Positions 26,621-35,222 are shown, numbered from the stretch's first letter. The stretch: 64,000 bases of DNA from Chryseosolibacter sp049791675 (GCA_049791675.1 JBARAD010000062.1:1-64000); one strand, 5' to 3'. The notes: a model not told the origin generated them from the sequence alone. Numbers and translations are program-made.

Positions 26621-29600
26621 TCAGGCGTTGGTTGCTTCGGGTACTGGTTTCCTGCGGCTCACTTTTTCCTGTAACCATTGGAAAAGAATGTACAGGATGG
26701 GTATGATAAATACGCCAAGGATGGTTCCGATGAGGAGTCCGCCTACGGCCCCCGTTCCGATGGAGCGGTTACCGGCAGCGCCAATGCCGGACGCGAAGAC
26801 CAGTGGAAGTAACCCCACAATAAAAGCAAACGATGTCATCAGGATTGGGCGCAACCTGACCTTCGCGCCCTCAAAGGCGGCCTCCGCGATGCCCATCCCG
26901 GCCTTGCGCCGCTGCATGGCAAACTCAACGATCAGGATCGCATTCTTGGCAAGAAGGCCCAGCAGCATGACCAGCGCAATCTGAAAGTAGATGTTGACCT
27001 GAAGGCCGGCGACTTTGGTCGTAACATACGCCCCCATGATCCCCACAGGCAGCGAAAAGAGTACCGCCAACGGAATCAAATAACTTTCATATTGCGCGGC
27101 AAGTATGAAGTAGACGAACAAAATACTGAGAATGATGATGAAAACGGTCTGGCTACCTGCAGCAATTTCTTCTCTTGTGAGCCCGGAGAACGCGATGCTG
27201 TAGTTTGCCGGAAGGGCCGTCCGGCCTAATTCCTGCACGGCTGCAATGGCGTCACCCGACGAATAACCGGGCGCTGCCGCCCCGTTCACCCCTGCGGAAT
27301 TAAAGAGGTTAAAGCGCGTGACAGATTGTGGGCCATACACGCGCTCCAGCTGCACAAACTCCGTGATGGGCGCCATGACTCCGGCAGCATTGCGGACAAA
27401 AAGGGCATTCAGATTTGTAACGGAAGCCCGGTCATCAGGCATGGCCTGGACATAAACCCTGTATTGCTTTCCGAACCTTGAGAAGTCGGCTGCATAGATC
27501 CCGCCGATGTATCCCTGTAAAGTAGAGAAGATGCTGCTGATGGAAACGCCCGCCTCTTTGGCCTTGGGTACGTTCAACTTTATTTCGTATTGCGGATAGT
27601 TTGTGTTAAAAGAACTTTGGGCATAAAGTATTTCCGGGCGCTGCATCAGCTGCCCGAGAAATTCCCGGGTCACCCTGTCTAACGCATTGAAACTTCCTCC
27701 GAGCCGGTCTGACACATTCAATTCGAAACCTGATGAGATGCCAAATCCGGGAACGCTCGGCGGAGCGAAGAAAAGGATGTTCGCGTCGGGAATGGTAGCC
27801 GCCACCTGGAACATCCGGGCGATAATGGCATCGGCGGACATCGATTCATCCTTGCGGTCCTCCCAGTTGTCAAGGCTGATAAAACCCAGGCCATAATTGC
27901 TGCCCGCACCGGAAATGAGACTGAAACCATTTACAAGGGAACCGCCTTCCACGCCGGGGATCCCGACTAATTTCTGATAGAGCTCTTCGGTAACGGCTAC
28001 GGTGCGGTCTAACGTGGCGCCTGGAGGCAATTCGATATTGGCAAACACCATACCCCGATCTTCATTGGGCACGAAACCTGTCGATGTTGTGGATGCAGCC
28101 CACCAGATCAATCCAACGGATGCGATCAGAACAAAAGCGGTTATCCATTTCTGCCGGTACAAAAAAGAAAGAGAACGTTGATATCGTTTCGTCGTGATAT
28201 CGAAGGCTGTGTTGAAAGTACTGTAAAAACGCTGCAGAAAATTCTGCTTTTTAAATTTATCGTGATGCGGTTTAAGGAGCAGGGCGCAGAGCGCGGGGCT
28301 TAGCGTTAGGGCGTTCACCGCAGAGATCGCGATGGCCACAATCAGTGTCACACCGAACTGTTCATAAAACACGCCGGTGGGACCGGTGATAAAAGTTACC
28401 GGAATGAATACGGCAGCCATCACCAGTGTAATGGAAATGATGGCACCGGTAATTTCCTCCATTGCAGAATGGGTGGCCGTGAGTGCGCTCTTCGCACCGG
28501 ATTCCAGTTTTGCGTGCACCGCTTCGACGACAACAATCGCATCATCGACCACAATTCCAATGGCCAGGACCAGCGCAAACAAGGTCAGCAGGTTGACGGA
28601 ATAACCGAAAAGATTCAGGAAGAAGAACGTGCCGACGATGGAAACAGGGACGGCAATGGCCGGGATGAGTGTCGACCGGAAATCCTGAAGGAAGATGAAC
28701 ACGACGAGGAACACAAGAAAGAACGCCTCGACGAGTGTAAGCACCACCTTCTGAATGGACGCATTAAGGAACTCGTTTGTGTCAAAATTAATAAAGATGG
28801 ACAGCCCGGAGGGAAAGTCTTTTTCCATGATCTTCAGGGATTCATGAATGTTCTCAATGATCTCCTGGGCATTGGACCCCGGTGTCTGATAGACGCCCAT
28901 GCTCACACCCGGTTTTCCATTGGTATAAGAAATTACCGCGTATCCCTCCGCATCCAGTTCGACATCGGCAACATCCTTCAGGCGAAGGAACTGCCCATTA
29001 TCAAGGGCCTTGACAACGATGTCCTCATATTCCGCCGGTGTATTATAGCGGCCACCGTATTTGATCACATACTCAAACGCTTCCGCATTGTTTTGTCCGA
29101 GGGCGCCTGCCGCGGCTTCCAGGCTTTGCTCGTTGATCGCTGCCGTCACATCTGTAGGCATCAGTTTGTAGGCTGCCAGTTTTTCCGGCTGAAGCCATAT
29201 GCGCATGGCGTAGTTCTTGGAGCCGAAGACAGACACATCCCCGACGCCATTGATGCGCTTCAGTTCCGGCAGCACATTGATGTTCAGATAATTCTGGATG
29301 TAGGTTGCATCGTAGTCTTTGTTTTCCGACAAAACCGTAAAAAACATCAGGGCACTCGTTTGCTGTTTTTGTGTTGTTACACCGGACTGCGCTACCTCAC
29401 GCGGCAGCAGCGGGGTTGCCCTGGCTACCCTGTTCTGCACATTCACCGCGGCGATGTCGGGATCTATACCCTGCTTGAAAAAAACCTGTATAGTAGCCGT
29501 ACCGTTGTTGCTGGCGGTGGACGTAATGTAATTCATACCCTCCACGCCGTTAATCTGCTCTTCTATCGGGATGATGACGCTTTGCAGTACAGTTTCTGCG

Positions 29601-29758
29601 TTGGCACCCGGATAAAATGCTGCTACACGAACCGTAGGCGGGGCAATATCGGGATACTGTGTCACCGGCAAGGTGAGCAGGCCCAACAGGCCGAGCATCA
29701 GGATAATGATGGAAATGACCGTCGATAAAACCGGTCTATCTATGAATCTCTTCAGCAT
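26621..29758 (-). CDS. RND efflux permease, HAE1 family (AcrB-like)
   Basis: Proton-driven inner membrane pump, 1045 aa, the usual size for AcrB/MexB relatives. The start MLKRFIDRPVLSTVISIIIM, the TM4 segment LTLFALVLAIGIVVDDAIVVVEAV with two Asp residues for proton relay, and the C-terminal GLLAKNAILIVEFA are all present. It lies between adaptor and channel genes with 10- and 21-bp gaps. Substrates are likely hydrophobic toxicants; the exact range is unknown. Confidence 0.95.
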   Translation of the reverse strand: MLKRFIDRPVLSTVISIIILMLGLLGLLTLPVTQYPDIAPPTVRVAAFYPGANAETVLQSVIIPIEEQINGVEGMNYITSTASNNGTATIQVFFKQGIDPDIAAVNVQNRVARATPLLPREVAQSGVTTQKQQTSALMFFTVLSENKDYDATYIQNYLNINVLPELKRINGVGDVSVFGSKNYAMRIWLQPEKLAAYKLMPTDVTAAINEQSLEAAAGALGQNNAEAFEYVIKYGGRYNTPAEYEDIVVKALDNGQFLRLKDVADVELDAEGYAVISYTNGKPGVSMGVYQTPGSNAQEIIENIHESLKIMEKDFPSGLSIFINFDTNEFLNASIQKVVLTLVEAFFLVFLVVFIFLQDFRSTLIPAIAVPVSIVGTFFFLNLFGYSVNLLTLFALVLAIGIVVDDAIVVVEAVHAKLESGAKSALTATHSAMEEITGAIISITLVMAAVFIPVTFITGPTGVFYEQFGVTLIVAIAISAVNALTLSPALCALLLKPHHDKFKKQNFLQRFYSTFNTAFDITTKRYQRSLSFLYRQKWITAFVLIASVGLIWWAASTTSTGFVPNEDRGMVFANIELPPGATLDRTVAVTEELYQKLVGIPGVEGGSLVNGFSLISGAGSNYGLGFISLDNWEDRKDESMSADAIIARMFQVAATIPDANILFFAPPSVPGFGISSGFELNVSDRLGGSFNALDRVTREFLGQLMQRPEILYAQSSFNTNYPQYEIKLNVPKAKEAGVSISSIFSTLQGYIGGIYAADFSRFGKQYRVYVQAMPDDRASVTNLNALFVRNAAGVMAPITEFVQLERVYGPQSVTRFNLFNSAGVNGAAAPGYSSGDAIAAVQELGRTALPANYSIAFSGLTREEIAAGSQTVFIIILSILFVYFILAAQYESYLIPLAVLFSLPVGIMGAYVTTKVAGLQVNIYFQIALVMLLGLLAKNAILIVEFAMQRRKAGMGIAEAAFEGAKVRLRPILMTSFAFIVGLLPLVFASGIGAAGNRSIGTGAVGGLLIGTILGVFIIPILYILFQWLQEKVSRRKPVPEATNA

Positions 29759-29768
29759 CTAAGCGCTA

Positions 29769-30899
29769 TTATTTAAATACAACGTTGAGTGAACTGTCGA
29801 TGCTGTCAAAAGCAACGGGCTGAGGCTGAATGGGAGTGTTATTCCTCACCTTTCCAACGCCCTGCGCAACGATCCTGTCACCCGCCTTCAATCCTGATTT
29901 TACGATCACCAGATTATCCACCCTTTCCGAGATGACAATAGGCGATGACACAGCCAATGAATCACCTTGCACGCGGTAGACATAAACCCTTCCCTGTTGT
30001 TCATAGGTTGCGGCCTCCGGCACAACAGGCACATTTTCATACGTTCTGGGTATGCGTATCTTGCCGCTGTTCCCATTTGCCAATAATCTTCCGGGGTTCG
30101 GGAAGGCTGCACGAAAGCTCACCGTGCCTGTGGACCTGTTGATCTGACCTGTAACGGTTTGAATTTTACCCTTCGCCTCATAAAGCTGTCCGTTGACCAA
30201 TTCAAGCGCTACCGGCGGAAAATTACCGAGCTTCTCCTGAAGCGTTTTTCCTGGCGTAGACTGTAAAAAATCGAGATAGTCCTTTTCGTTCATGGCGAAG
30301 AAAACATAGACATCATCGATGTCTGACAACGTCGTCAACGGTGTAGGGTCGGCAGGACTGACCAACGCGCCCTGCCTGAAATTGATGGCGCCGACATATC
30401 CGTCGATCGGACTTTTAATGGTCGCATAACCAATACTTGCCGTTACGCTGTTATAGTTCGCCCTCGCCTGGGCAAGTCTTGCCTGGGCAGTCTCCAGCTG
30501 CACAGGGCTGATGATGCCTTTCTCCACCAGAGGTTTCAACTTATTCACCTCAACCTGGGCCGCATTAACATTTGCCTGCGCCGCACCCGCATCCTGCGTG
30601 AGTGACTGCGTCTCAAGTTTAAAAAGAGTCTGGCCCTTCCTTACCTTTTCACCTTCATCCACTAAAACCGCCGTGATGTATCCGGAAACCTTCGCCCGTA
30701 CTGCGCTGTTGACGGTACCTTCAATACTGACTGGATATGCCGTATAGGAACTGATCGTTTTCAGGGGAACTTCAACAACGGGTAATGTCATTGCCTTCAC
30801 AGCCTGCTGTGCCTGTTTTTTTTCCTGGCAGGATGTAAAAAGTAACAACAATACCAGTAGTAAAACCGGATAACTTGTATTTCTCATTCTATAGATCAT
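29769..30899 (-). CDS. RND efflux periplasmic adaptor (AcrA/MexA-like)
   Basis: Membrane fusion protein linking the permease and outer membrane channel, 376 aa. A lipobox (LLFTSC, Cys about residue 24) is followed by a lipoyl-like half motif (VRAKVSGYITAVLVDEGEKVRKGQTLF), an alpha-hairpin (about residues 100-165), the second lipoyl half (ATIKSPIDGYVGAINFRQGALV), and beta-barrel and membrane-proximal domains. It is preceded by the TetR gene with 34 bp between them and begins the structural part of the efflux operon. Confidence 0.93.
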   Translation of the reverse strand: MIYRMRNTSYPVLLLVLLLLFTSCQEKKQAQQAVKAMTLPVVEVPLKTISSYTAYPVSIEGTVNSAVRAKVSGYITAVLVDEGEKVRKGQTLFKLETQSLTQDAGAAQANVNAAQVEVNKLKPLVEKGIISPVQLETAQARLAQARANYNSVTASIGYATIKSPIDGYVGAINFRQGALVSPADPTPLTTLSDIDDVYVFFAMNEKDYLDFLQSTPGKTLQEKLGNFPPVALELVNGQLYEAKGKIQTVTGQINRSTGTVSFRAAFPNPGRLLANGNSGKIRIPRTYENVPVVPEAATYEQQGRVYVYRVQGDSLAVSSPIVISERVDNLVIVKSGLKAGDRIVAQGVGKVRNNTPIQPQPVAFDSIDSSLNVVFK

Positions 30900-30933
30900 A
30901 GCGCTTTTTCATACTGGTACTATCACTGAATAT

Positions 30934-31497
30934 TCAGGTGCTGGCTATTCCATCCCAAAGGATCTCTGCAATGCGATGCAGGTCGCTTTTATTCAGTGGA
31001 ACCTTTCCAAAAACGTGCAGCTTGGCCGTGGTATTAATGCTCCCCATGACGAGCACGAGCAATATCTCGGGCTTTATGGATTTGATATGCCTTGCCTTGA
31101 TTCCTTCAGCAAAGAAGGAATCAAGTTTCCCGCGGAATGCCGAAGGCGACTTATCGGTGTTGAAGGGGGAATTCACAAACTGTTCAAAGAAGATCAGCAC
31201 GTTGGGATGTTTCACGTAAAAACGGTACAGGTGGTTCCAGATGCTGAAAAATTTCTCCTTGTATGGGATTTTTTCTTCCAGCGCGACATTGATGACTGAG
31301 ACGATCCGGCCGAGGTTATAATCGTACAGTTCGCAGATCAGCCGTTCTTTACTGTCAAAGTAGTGATAGATGGTCCCTGCCGCCACTCCCGCATTCTTTG
31401 CAACAAGGCTCATGGGCGTTCCATGAAACCCGTGATCTTTGATCAGCCCGAGCGCACTTTCAAAAATTGCCTGCTTCTTGTCCGCGATGTCTTCCAA
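30934..31497 (-). CDS. TetR/AcrR family regulator of the RND operon
   Basis: A 187-aa repressor with an N-terminal HTH (GTPMSLVAKNAGVAAGTIYHYFDSKERL, about residues 26-53) and a ligand-binding C-terminal domain. No ATG fits; the start I accept is a TTG at 31497, which gives the length and spacing typical of the family. Located at the head of the efflux operon and followed closely by the adaptor gene, it very likely autoregulates the operon through the palindrome at 31518-31527. Confidence 0.9.
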   Translation of the reverse strand: MEDIADKKQAIFESALGLIKDHGFHGTPMSLVAKNAGVAAGTIYHYFDSKERLICELYDYNLGRIVSVINVALEEKIPYKEKFFSIWNHLYRFYVKHPNVLIFFEQFVNSPFNTDKSPSAFRGKLDSFFAEGIKARHIKSIKPEILLVLVMGSINTTAKLHVFGKVPLNKSDLHRIAEILWDGIAST

Positions 31498-31517
31498 AAT
31501 ATAAAATCGATTTTGAT

Positions 31518-31527
31518 TGAACGTTCA
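31518..31527 (-). promoter_or_regulatory. TetR-type operator palindrome
   Basis: tgaacgttca is a perfect 10-bp palindrome 21 bp upstream of the TetR start codon, within gattgaacgttcattc. Several AcrR/TetR-family operators have this GAACGTTC-like core. It is well placed to overlap the promoter of the tetR-RND operon. Confidence 0.6.
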
Positions 31528-31744
31528 TTCGGTCGCAATGTTACACCGATCCATCCGTTACCCAAAAGAATTTTTTAAAAAAAGCTGGTCAAAAAAAGAA
31601 AATGGATCGACCGTTGCTGCCGGGCAGGTTTGCATCTTCATGCTTGAAAGCATGATTCAAACGTTGCCAAATGATGTGTCGGGGGCCCAACCAAACAGCC
31701 ACTTCGGGCCGCGGTCGCTCAGGAATTAAACCGGCCCTGGTGTA

Positions 31745-32407
31745 TTACCGCATCGATCCCATTCCACCCTGTCCGCTGGTCAGGTCATAAATATCCTTGA
31801 TGTCTTTCAGTATACTTTTAAAATCAATCTGCAGATCCTTGATCTTCCCGCTATGGATATCGAACACCCAACCATGCACTTCCGGATAACCGTCTTCCAG
31901 ATAGTTTAACTGAAGGGCAGCGGTTTTAATGACATTAATACACTGCTCCTGGACATTCAGTTCCACCAGCCTGTCATAACGCTTGTTTTCATCAGTGATG
32001 CTGTTCAATTCTTTTTTATGGATGCGGTAGACATCGCGGATGTTTCGCAACCATGGATTTAAAATTCCCATATCTCTGGGAACCATCGCCGCTTTCACGC
32101 CTCCGCAGTTATAGTGGCCACAAATAATGATGTGCTTCACTTTAAGGTAGCGGATAGAATAGTTGATCACGGACATAACGTTGAGATCAATGCTATTGAC
32201 AAGATTGCCCACGTTGCGATGCACGAACAGTTCTCCCGGACCGAGCCCCATCATTTCTTCCGCTGTCACTCTGCTGTCACTGCAACCGATGTAGAGATAA
32301 TCAGGGTTCTGATCTTTCGCCAGTTGTTGGAAGAAATCCTTTTCCTCGGAAATCTTCTTCTCCACCCATTTGCGGTTATTTTCAAAGAGTTGTTCGTAGG
32401 AGGCCAT
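31745..32407 (-). CDS. can: Beta-class carbonic anhydrase
   Basis: Interconverts CO2 and bicarbonate. All zinc and catalytic residues of the beta class are visible: C42-x-D44-x-R46 in GCSDSRV and H98-x2-C101 in GHYNCGG. The length of 220 aa is normal. The gene is divergent from the dioxygenase gene. Its start codon is preceded directly by an A/T-rich heptamer array (32412-32439), which must serve as its translation start region and maybe part of its promoter. Confidence 0.95.
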   Translation of the reverse strand: MASYEQLFENNRKWVEKKISEEKDFFQQLAKDQNPDYLYIGCSDSRVTAEEMMGLGPGELFVHRNVGNLVNSIDLNVMSVINYSIRYLKVKHIIICGHYNCGGVKAAMVPRDMGILNPWLRNIRDVYRIHKKELNSITDENKRYDRLVELNVQEQCINVIKTAALQLNYLEDGYPEVHGWVFDIHSGKIKDLQIDFKSILKDIKDIYDLTSGQGGMGSMR

Positions 32408-32411
32408 AGTT

Positions 32412-32561
32412 AGAATTTAAAATTCAAAATTTAAGATTTCATCTTTATGACCGTAAAGATGTTAAATTTTAAATCCTAAATCCCAAATCTGAAACTTTAA
32501 ATCTTGAAATCTTAAATCTTGAATCTTAAATCTTAAATCTTAAATCTTGAATCTTTAAATC
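32412..32561. repeat. Inverted pair of heptanucleotide arrays (AAGATTT / TAAATCT)
   Basis: Left half: four units (agaattt, aaaattc, aaaattt, aagattt) at 32412-32439. Right half: fourteen units (mostly taaatct, with taaatcc, caaatct, tgaatct) at 32463-32561, with a single one-base slip at 32505-32512. The two halves are in opposite orientation around a hairpin, catcttta-tgaccg-taaagatg (32440-32461). It fills most of the gap between divergent genes. Confidence 0.9.
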
Positions 32562-32575
32562 AAAGGTGTGCCAGG

Positions 32576-32651
32576 AGCGTTGAACCAGATTAAGAACTGG
32601 CCGCGGCAGCAATATATGGACTACCCAATTTTCTTAATCTGGTTCAATGCT
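32576..32651. repeat. 21-bp near-perfect inverted repeat with 34-bp spacer
   Basis: Left arm 32576-32596 and right arm 32631-32651 match at 20 of 21 positions as an inverted repeat; the core ttgaaccagattaagaa is perfect over 17 bp. The 34-bp spacer has no ORF. It lies between the heptamer array and the promoter box of the dioxygenase gene. It could be a large operator, a cruciform or RNA hairpin, or a minimal MITE-like element. Confidence 0.85.
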
Positions 32652-32669
32652 TTTATGCCGGGCGGTAGG

Positions 32670-32677
32670 TACCTTTG
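32670..32677 (+). promoter_or_regulatory. Bacteroidota-type -7 box for the dioxygenase gene
   Basis: tacctttg fits TAnnTTTG, the -7 consensus of Bacteroidota sigma-ABfr promoters, 30 bp before the ATG at 32708. A convincing -33 TTTG is not seen at the expected distance; that position abuts the right arm of the inverted repeat. Confidence 0.5.
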
Positions 32678-32707
32678 ATGACCATCACAGTATAAAGCAT
32701 TAAGATC

Positions 32708-33640
32708 ATGGAAGACAAAGTTTCGGGTATACACCACATCACGGCGATTGCAGGGAACGCAAAACGCAACTATGACTTTTACACAAAGGTACTCGGTTTG
32801 CGCTTTATCAAGAAGACTGTCAATTTCGATGACCCTGGCACGTATCATTTCTACTTCGGAGACGAGGTCGGTACGCCGGGTACAATCCTGACGTTCTTCC
32901 CCTGGGAAAGGATCAGCAAAGGGCAGCAGGGTACCGGTATGGCTACTGAAATTGGCTATGCTGTTCCTGAAAAAAGTCTGGTCTTCTGGGAAAACCGGCT
33001 CCGGAATGAACAAGTGAAGATCACGGGAAGCGGGGAGCGGTTCGGCGAGGCGTATCTTTCATTTGAAGATCCCGATGGCTTGCCGCTCGCATTCATTGTC
33101 CCTGGTTCCACCGACGAACGCAAGCCGTGGGAATCAGGAGATGTAAAGGCCGGTGTGGCCACCAAAGGTTTTCACAGCATTACGCTATCGTTGCGATCCG
33201 TCAAAGAAACTGCGGACGTCCTCACTGACATATTTGATTATACCCTGCTGCGTCAGGAGGGAAACCGTTACCGATATGTGACGCAGGCAGTAAGAAATGC
33301 ATCCATCGTGGATTTGATCGAGCTTCCCGGAGCGCGCGGCGGTATTAACGCCGGCGGCACCATCCACCATGTTGCCTTCCGCGTAAAAGATGAAGACGTG
33401 CTGATGCAATACCGCCAGAAAGTTTTGCGGCATGGCCTGAACATTACCCCGAAAATTGACAGGAACTATTTCTTCTCGCTTTATTTCCGCGAGCCCGGCG
33501 GTGTATTGTTCGAGCTGGCGACGGATAATCCTGGCTTTTCCGTTGATGAATCCATTGAGACCTTGGGCACGCATTTAAAACTGCCACCGCAGTACGAGGC
33601 GAACCGTGCGCAGATTGAGAAGGTCCTTCCCATATTATGA
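32708..33640 (+). CDS. Ring-cleaving dioxygenase, VOC family (MhqO/LinE-like)
   Basis: A 310-aa protein with two vicinal-oxygen-chelate modules, each with the glyoxalase/dioxygenase fold. Likely metal ligands are His in GIHHITAIAG (about residue 10), His in IHHVAFRVKDED (about 220) and Glu in GVLFELATD (about 270). The sequence closely resembles the ring-cleaving dioxygenases that act on hydroquinones and are induced by quinone stress. The next gene is a small alpha/beta hydrolase, repeating the MhqO-MhqD order known from Bacillus. Quinone detoxification is an inference from this pairing. Confidence 0.88.
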   Translation: MEDKVSGIHHITAIAGNAKRNYDFYTKVLGLRFIKKTVNFDDPGTYHFYFGDEVGTPGTILTFFPWERISKGQQGTGMATEIGYAVPEKSLVFWENRLRNEQVKITGSGERFGEAYLSFEDPDGLPLAFIVPGSTDERKPWESGDVKAGVATKGFHSITLSLRSVKETADVLTDIFDYTLLRQEGNRYRYVTQAVRNASIVDLIELPGARGGINAGGTIHHVAFRVKDEDVLMQYRQKVLRHGLNITPKIDRNYFFSLYFREPGGVLFELATDNPGFSVDESIETLGTHLKLPPQYEANRAQIEKVLPIL

Positions 33641-33651
33641 TCCCACGCATA

Positions 33652-33688
33652 GTCCGGGATGTGCGTAGTCCGCGGTGCGTTGTGAGTG
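33652..33688. repeat. Degenerate heptamer / 16-bp tandem tract
   Basis: Two 16-bp copies (33647-33662 and 33663-33678) agree at 12 of 16 positions. The tract can also be read as 7-bp units gtccggg, atgtgcg, a 2-nt slip, gtccgcg, gtgcgtt and gtgagtg, the last identical to units of the array at 1744. It follows the dioxygenase stop directly. Confidence 0.5.
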
Positions 33689-33805
33689 ATGTCGTAAAGC
33701 ATCAATCAAGGTCAGGATGTGAGTTTGGGCTGCAGGAAGCTTTTGGTCGCATCATGACTGAGGGATTGGCGTAAATGATTGTTGACAGGTGATATAAAAA
33801 ACAGT

Positions 33806-34426
33806 ATGCATAAGAAAGATATCAGGACGGCGGGAAAAAAATTAGGAGAAGCAAAAAAGGTTTTGATCATGCTGCATGGGCGTGGGGCGCCTGCGGAAGA
33901 TATCCTTGGGCTGGCGACCCACCTGGCTGTAAATGACTTTACGCTCCTGGCCCCGCAGGCCACGAACTTCACGTGGTATCCCTACTCATTTCTGGCCCCT
34001 CCGCAGCAGAATGAACCGTGGCTTTCCTCTGCGTTGGAGAATTTGAATGATCTCGTGAATGACATTGATAAAGCGGGCATCGATCAACAAAACATTTTCT
34101 TCACGGGCTTTTCACAGGGCGCATGTTTAACGCTTGAATTTGTCACGCGCCATGCGCGCAGATGGGGGGGCGTGGCGGCCTTCACGGGCGGACTCATTGG
34201 TGACAAAATATATACTGAAAACTATCATGGCAATTTCCAGGCCATGCCTGTATTCATCGGTTCAAGCAATCCCGATCCACATATTCCGGTGGAAAGGGTA
34301 CGCGAAACCACTGCGGTTCTTCAATCGATGAACGCTTCCGTCACCGAGAAGATTTACCCGAATCTCGGGCACACGATTTCTGAAGATGAAATCCGGTTGG
34401 CGAATGTAATGGTGTTTAAGGTTTAA
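33806..34426 (+). CDS. Phospholipase/carboxylesterase family hydrolase (MhqD-like)
   Basis: A small alpha/beta hydrolase (206 aa). The oxyanion region VLIMLHGRGAPAEDIL is at about residues 23-38, the nucleophile GFSQGACL near 107-114, and the catalytic His in NLGHTISEDE near the C-terminus. ATG at 33806 (MHKKDIRTAGKKL) is preferred to 33779. The family includes MhqD, encoded next to the MhqO dioxygenase in Bacillus, and the same order is found here. The last four codons and the stop TAA are part of a heptamer array, so the C-terminal residues V-F-K-V may be repeat-derived. Confidence 0.85.
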   Translation: MHKKDIRTAGKKLGEAKKVLIMLHGRGAPAEDILGLATHLAVNDFTLLAPQATNFTWYPYSFLAPPQQNEPWLSSALENLNDLVNDIDKAGIDQQNIFFTGFSQGACLTLEFVTRHARRWGGVAAFTGGLIGDKIYTENYHGNFQAMPVFIGSSNPDPHIPVERVRETTAVLQSMNASVTEKIYPNLGHTISEDEIRLANVMVFKV

Positions 34427-34538
34427 GATTCAAGGTTTAAGATTCAAGATTCAAGATTTAAGATTCAAGATTTAAGATTTAAGATTTAAGATTTAAGATT
34501 CAAGATTTAAGGTTTAAGATTTAAAGTTTAAGATTAAG
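34413..34538. repeat. Heptanucleotide tandem array, GATTYAA type, 17 units
   Basis: From 34413 to 34531 seventeen 7-bp units run in unbroken register: tgtttaa, then ggtttaa, gattcaa and gatttaa variants, ending in agtttaa and a broken gattaag. Variation is almost confined to positions 1, 2 and 5, and is A/G at position 2 and T/C at position 5. The first two units overlap the end of the hydrolase gene and provide its TAA stop. Confidence 0.95.
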
Positions 34539-34574
34539 TGGGGATCATTCGGCCCATTTTCCTATTTTCCGCCC

Positions 34575-35183
34575 ATGATAACCTTTCAATATCCGCTGGA
34601 ACTACTGGGTACATTCTTCTTTGCAATCTCGGGGGCACTTGCCATCCAGGACCATCATGATGATCTGTTCGGCGCCGGATTCATGGGATTCGTCACCGCC
34701 ATTGGCGGCGGCACGCTGCGCGACATGATGCTCGGCAGTTATCCCCTCGTCTGGATCGGTGACATCTACTTCCTATACGCCATATTTGCAGGGGTGTTCG
34801 TAGCGTATTTTTTCTTCAAATCGCTGATGCGCCTCAAACGAACGTTCCTGGTCTTTGACACGCTCGGCATTTCATTTTTTACGATCCTCGGCGTAGAGAA
34901 GGCCTTACGTCTCGGCGTGCGACCGGAGATCGCAGCGATCATGGGCATGTTTTCAGCAGTCATGGGCGGCGTGATCCGGGATGTCCTCACGAATGAAACG
35001 CCGGTCCTGTTCAGGAAGGAGATCTATGCAACGGCCTGTCTGGCTGGAGCCATCCTGTACCTGCTCCTTTATACCACCGGCATCGAACGCAACGTGAATC
35101 TGCTCGTGTCGATCATCCTGATCTTCCTCATACGCTTCCTGGCAGTAAAATATAAGCTCGCCCTGCCAAGCTTCAGAAAGTAG
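34575..35183 (+). CDS. TRIC-type cation channel family protein (UPF0126)
   Basis: A 202-aa integral membrane protein with two repeated three-helix units, each carrying the family's glycine-rich motif: AIGGGTLRDMMLG (about residues 46-58) and AVMGGVIRDVLTNE (about 130-143). Bacterial and archaeal TRIC homologues form trimeric K+ or cation channels. Seven hydrophobic segments are visible. It lies downstream of the heptamer array on the same strand as the hydrolase and ends 39 bp before a convergent Crp-type gene. Confidence 0.9.
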   Translation: MITFQYPLELLGTFFFAISGALAIQDHHDDLFGAGFMGFVTAIGGGTLRDMMLGSYPLVWIGDIYFLYAIFAGVFVAYFFFKSLMRLKRTFLVFDTLGISFFTILGVEKALRLGVRPEIAAIMGMFSAVMGGVIRDVLTNETPVLFRKEIYATACLAGAILYLLLYTTGIERNVNLLVSIILIFLIRFLAVKYKLALPSFRK

Positions 35184-35222
35184 ATCTTCCCGCAAAGACA
35201 CCAAGGCGCTGCGTATCTATCT

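Noticed and set aside
28469..29728. 419-codon forward ORF across the RND permease gene
   Set aside because: It lies antisense to a well-conserved AcrB-like gene and its translation shows no domain; a codon-bias shadow.
31639..31654. Hairpin catgct-tgaa-agcatg after the tetR promoter region
   Set aside because: Only 6 bp, no T run and not near a gene end; probably chance.
32576..32651. Classical invertible promoter of the Bacteroides type
   Set aside because: Those have spacers of over about 100 bp containing a promoter and a nearby invertase gene; here the spacer is 34 bp and no recombinase gene is seen. Kept only as one open possibility in the finding.
34413..34538. CRISPR-like repeat array
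   Set aside because: Units are 7 bp with no spacers and no cas genes are in the window; it is a simple tandem array.
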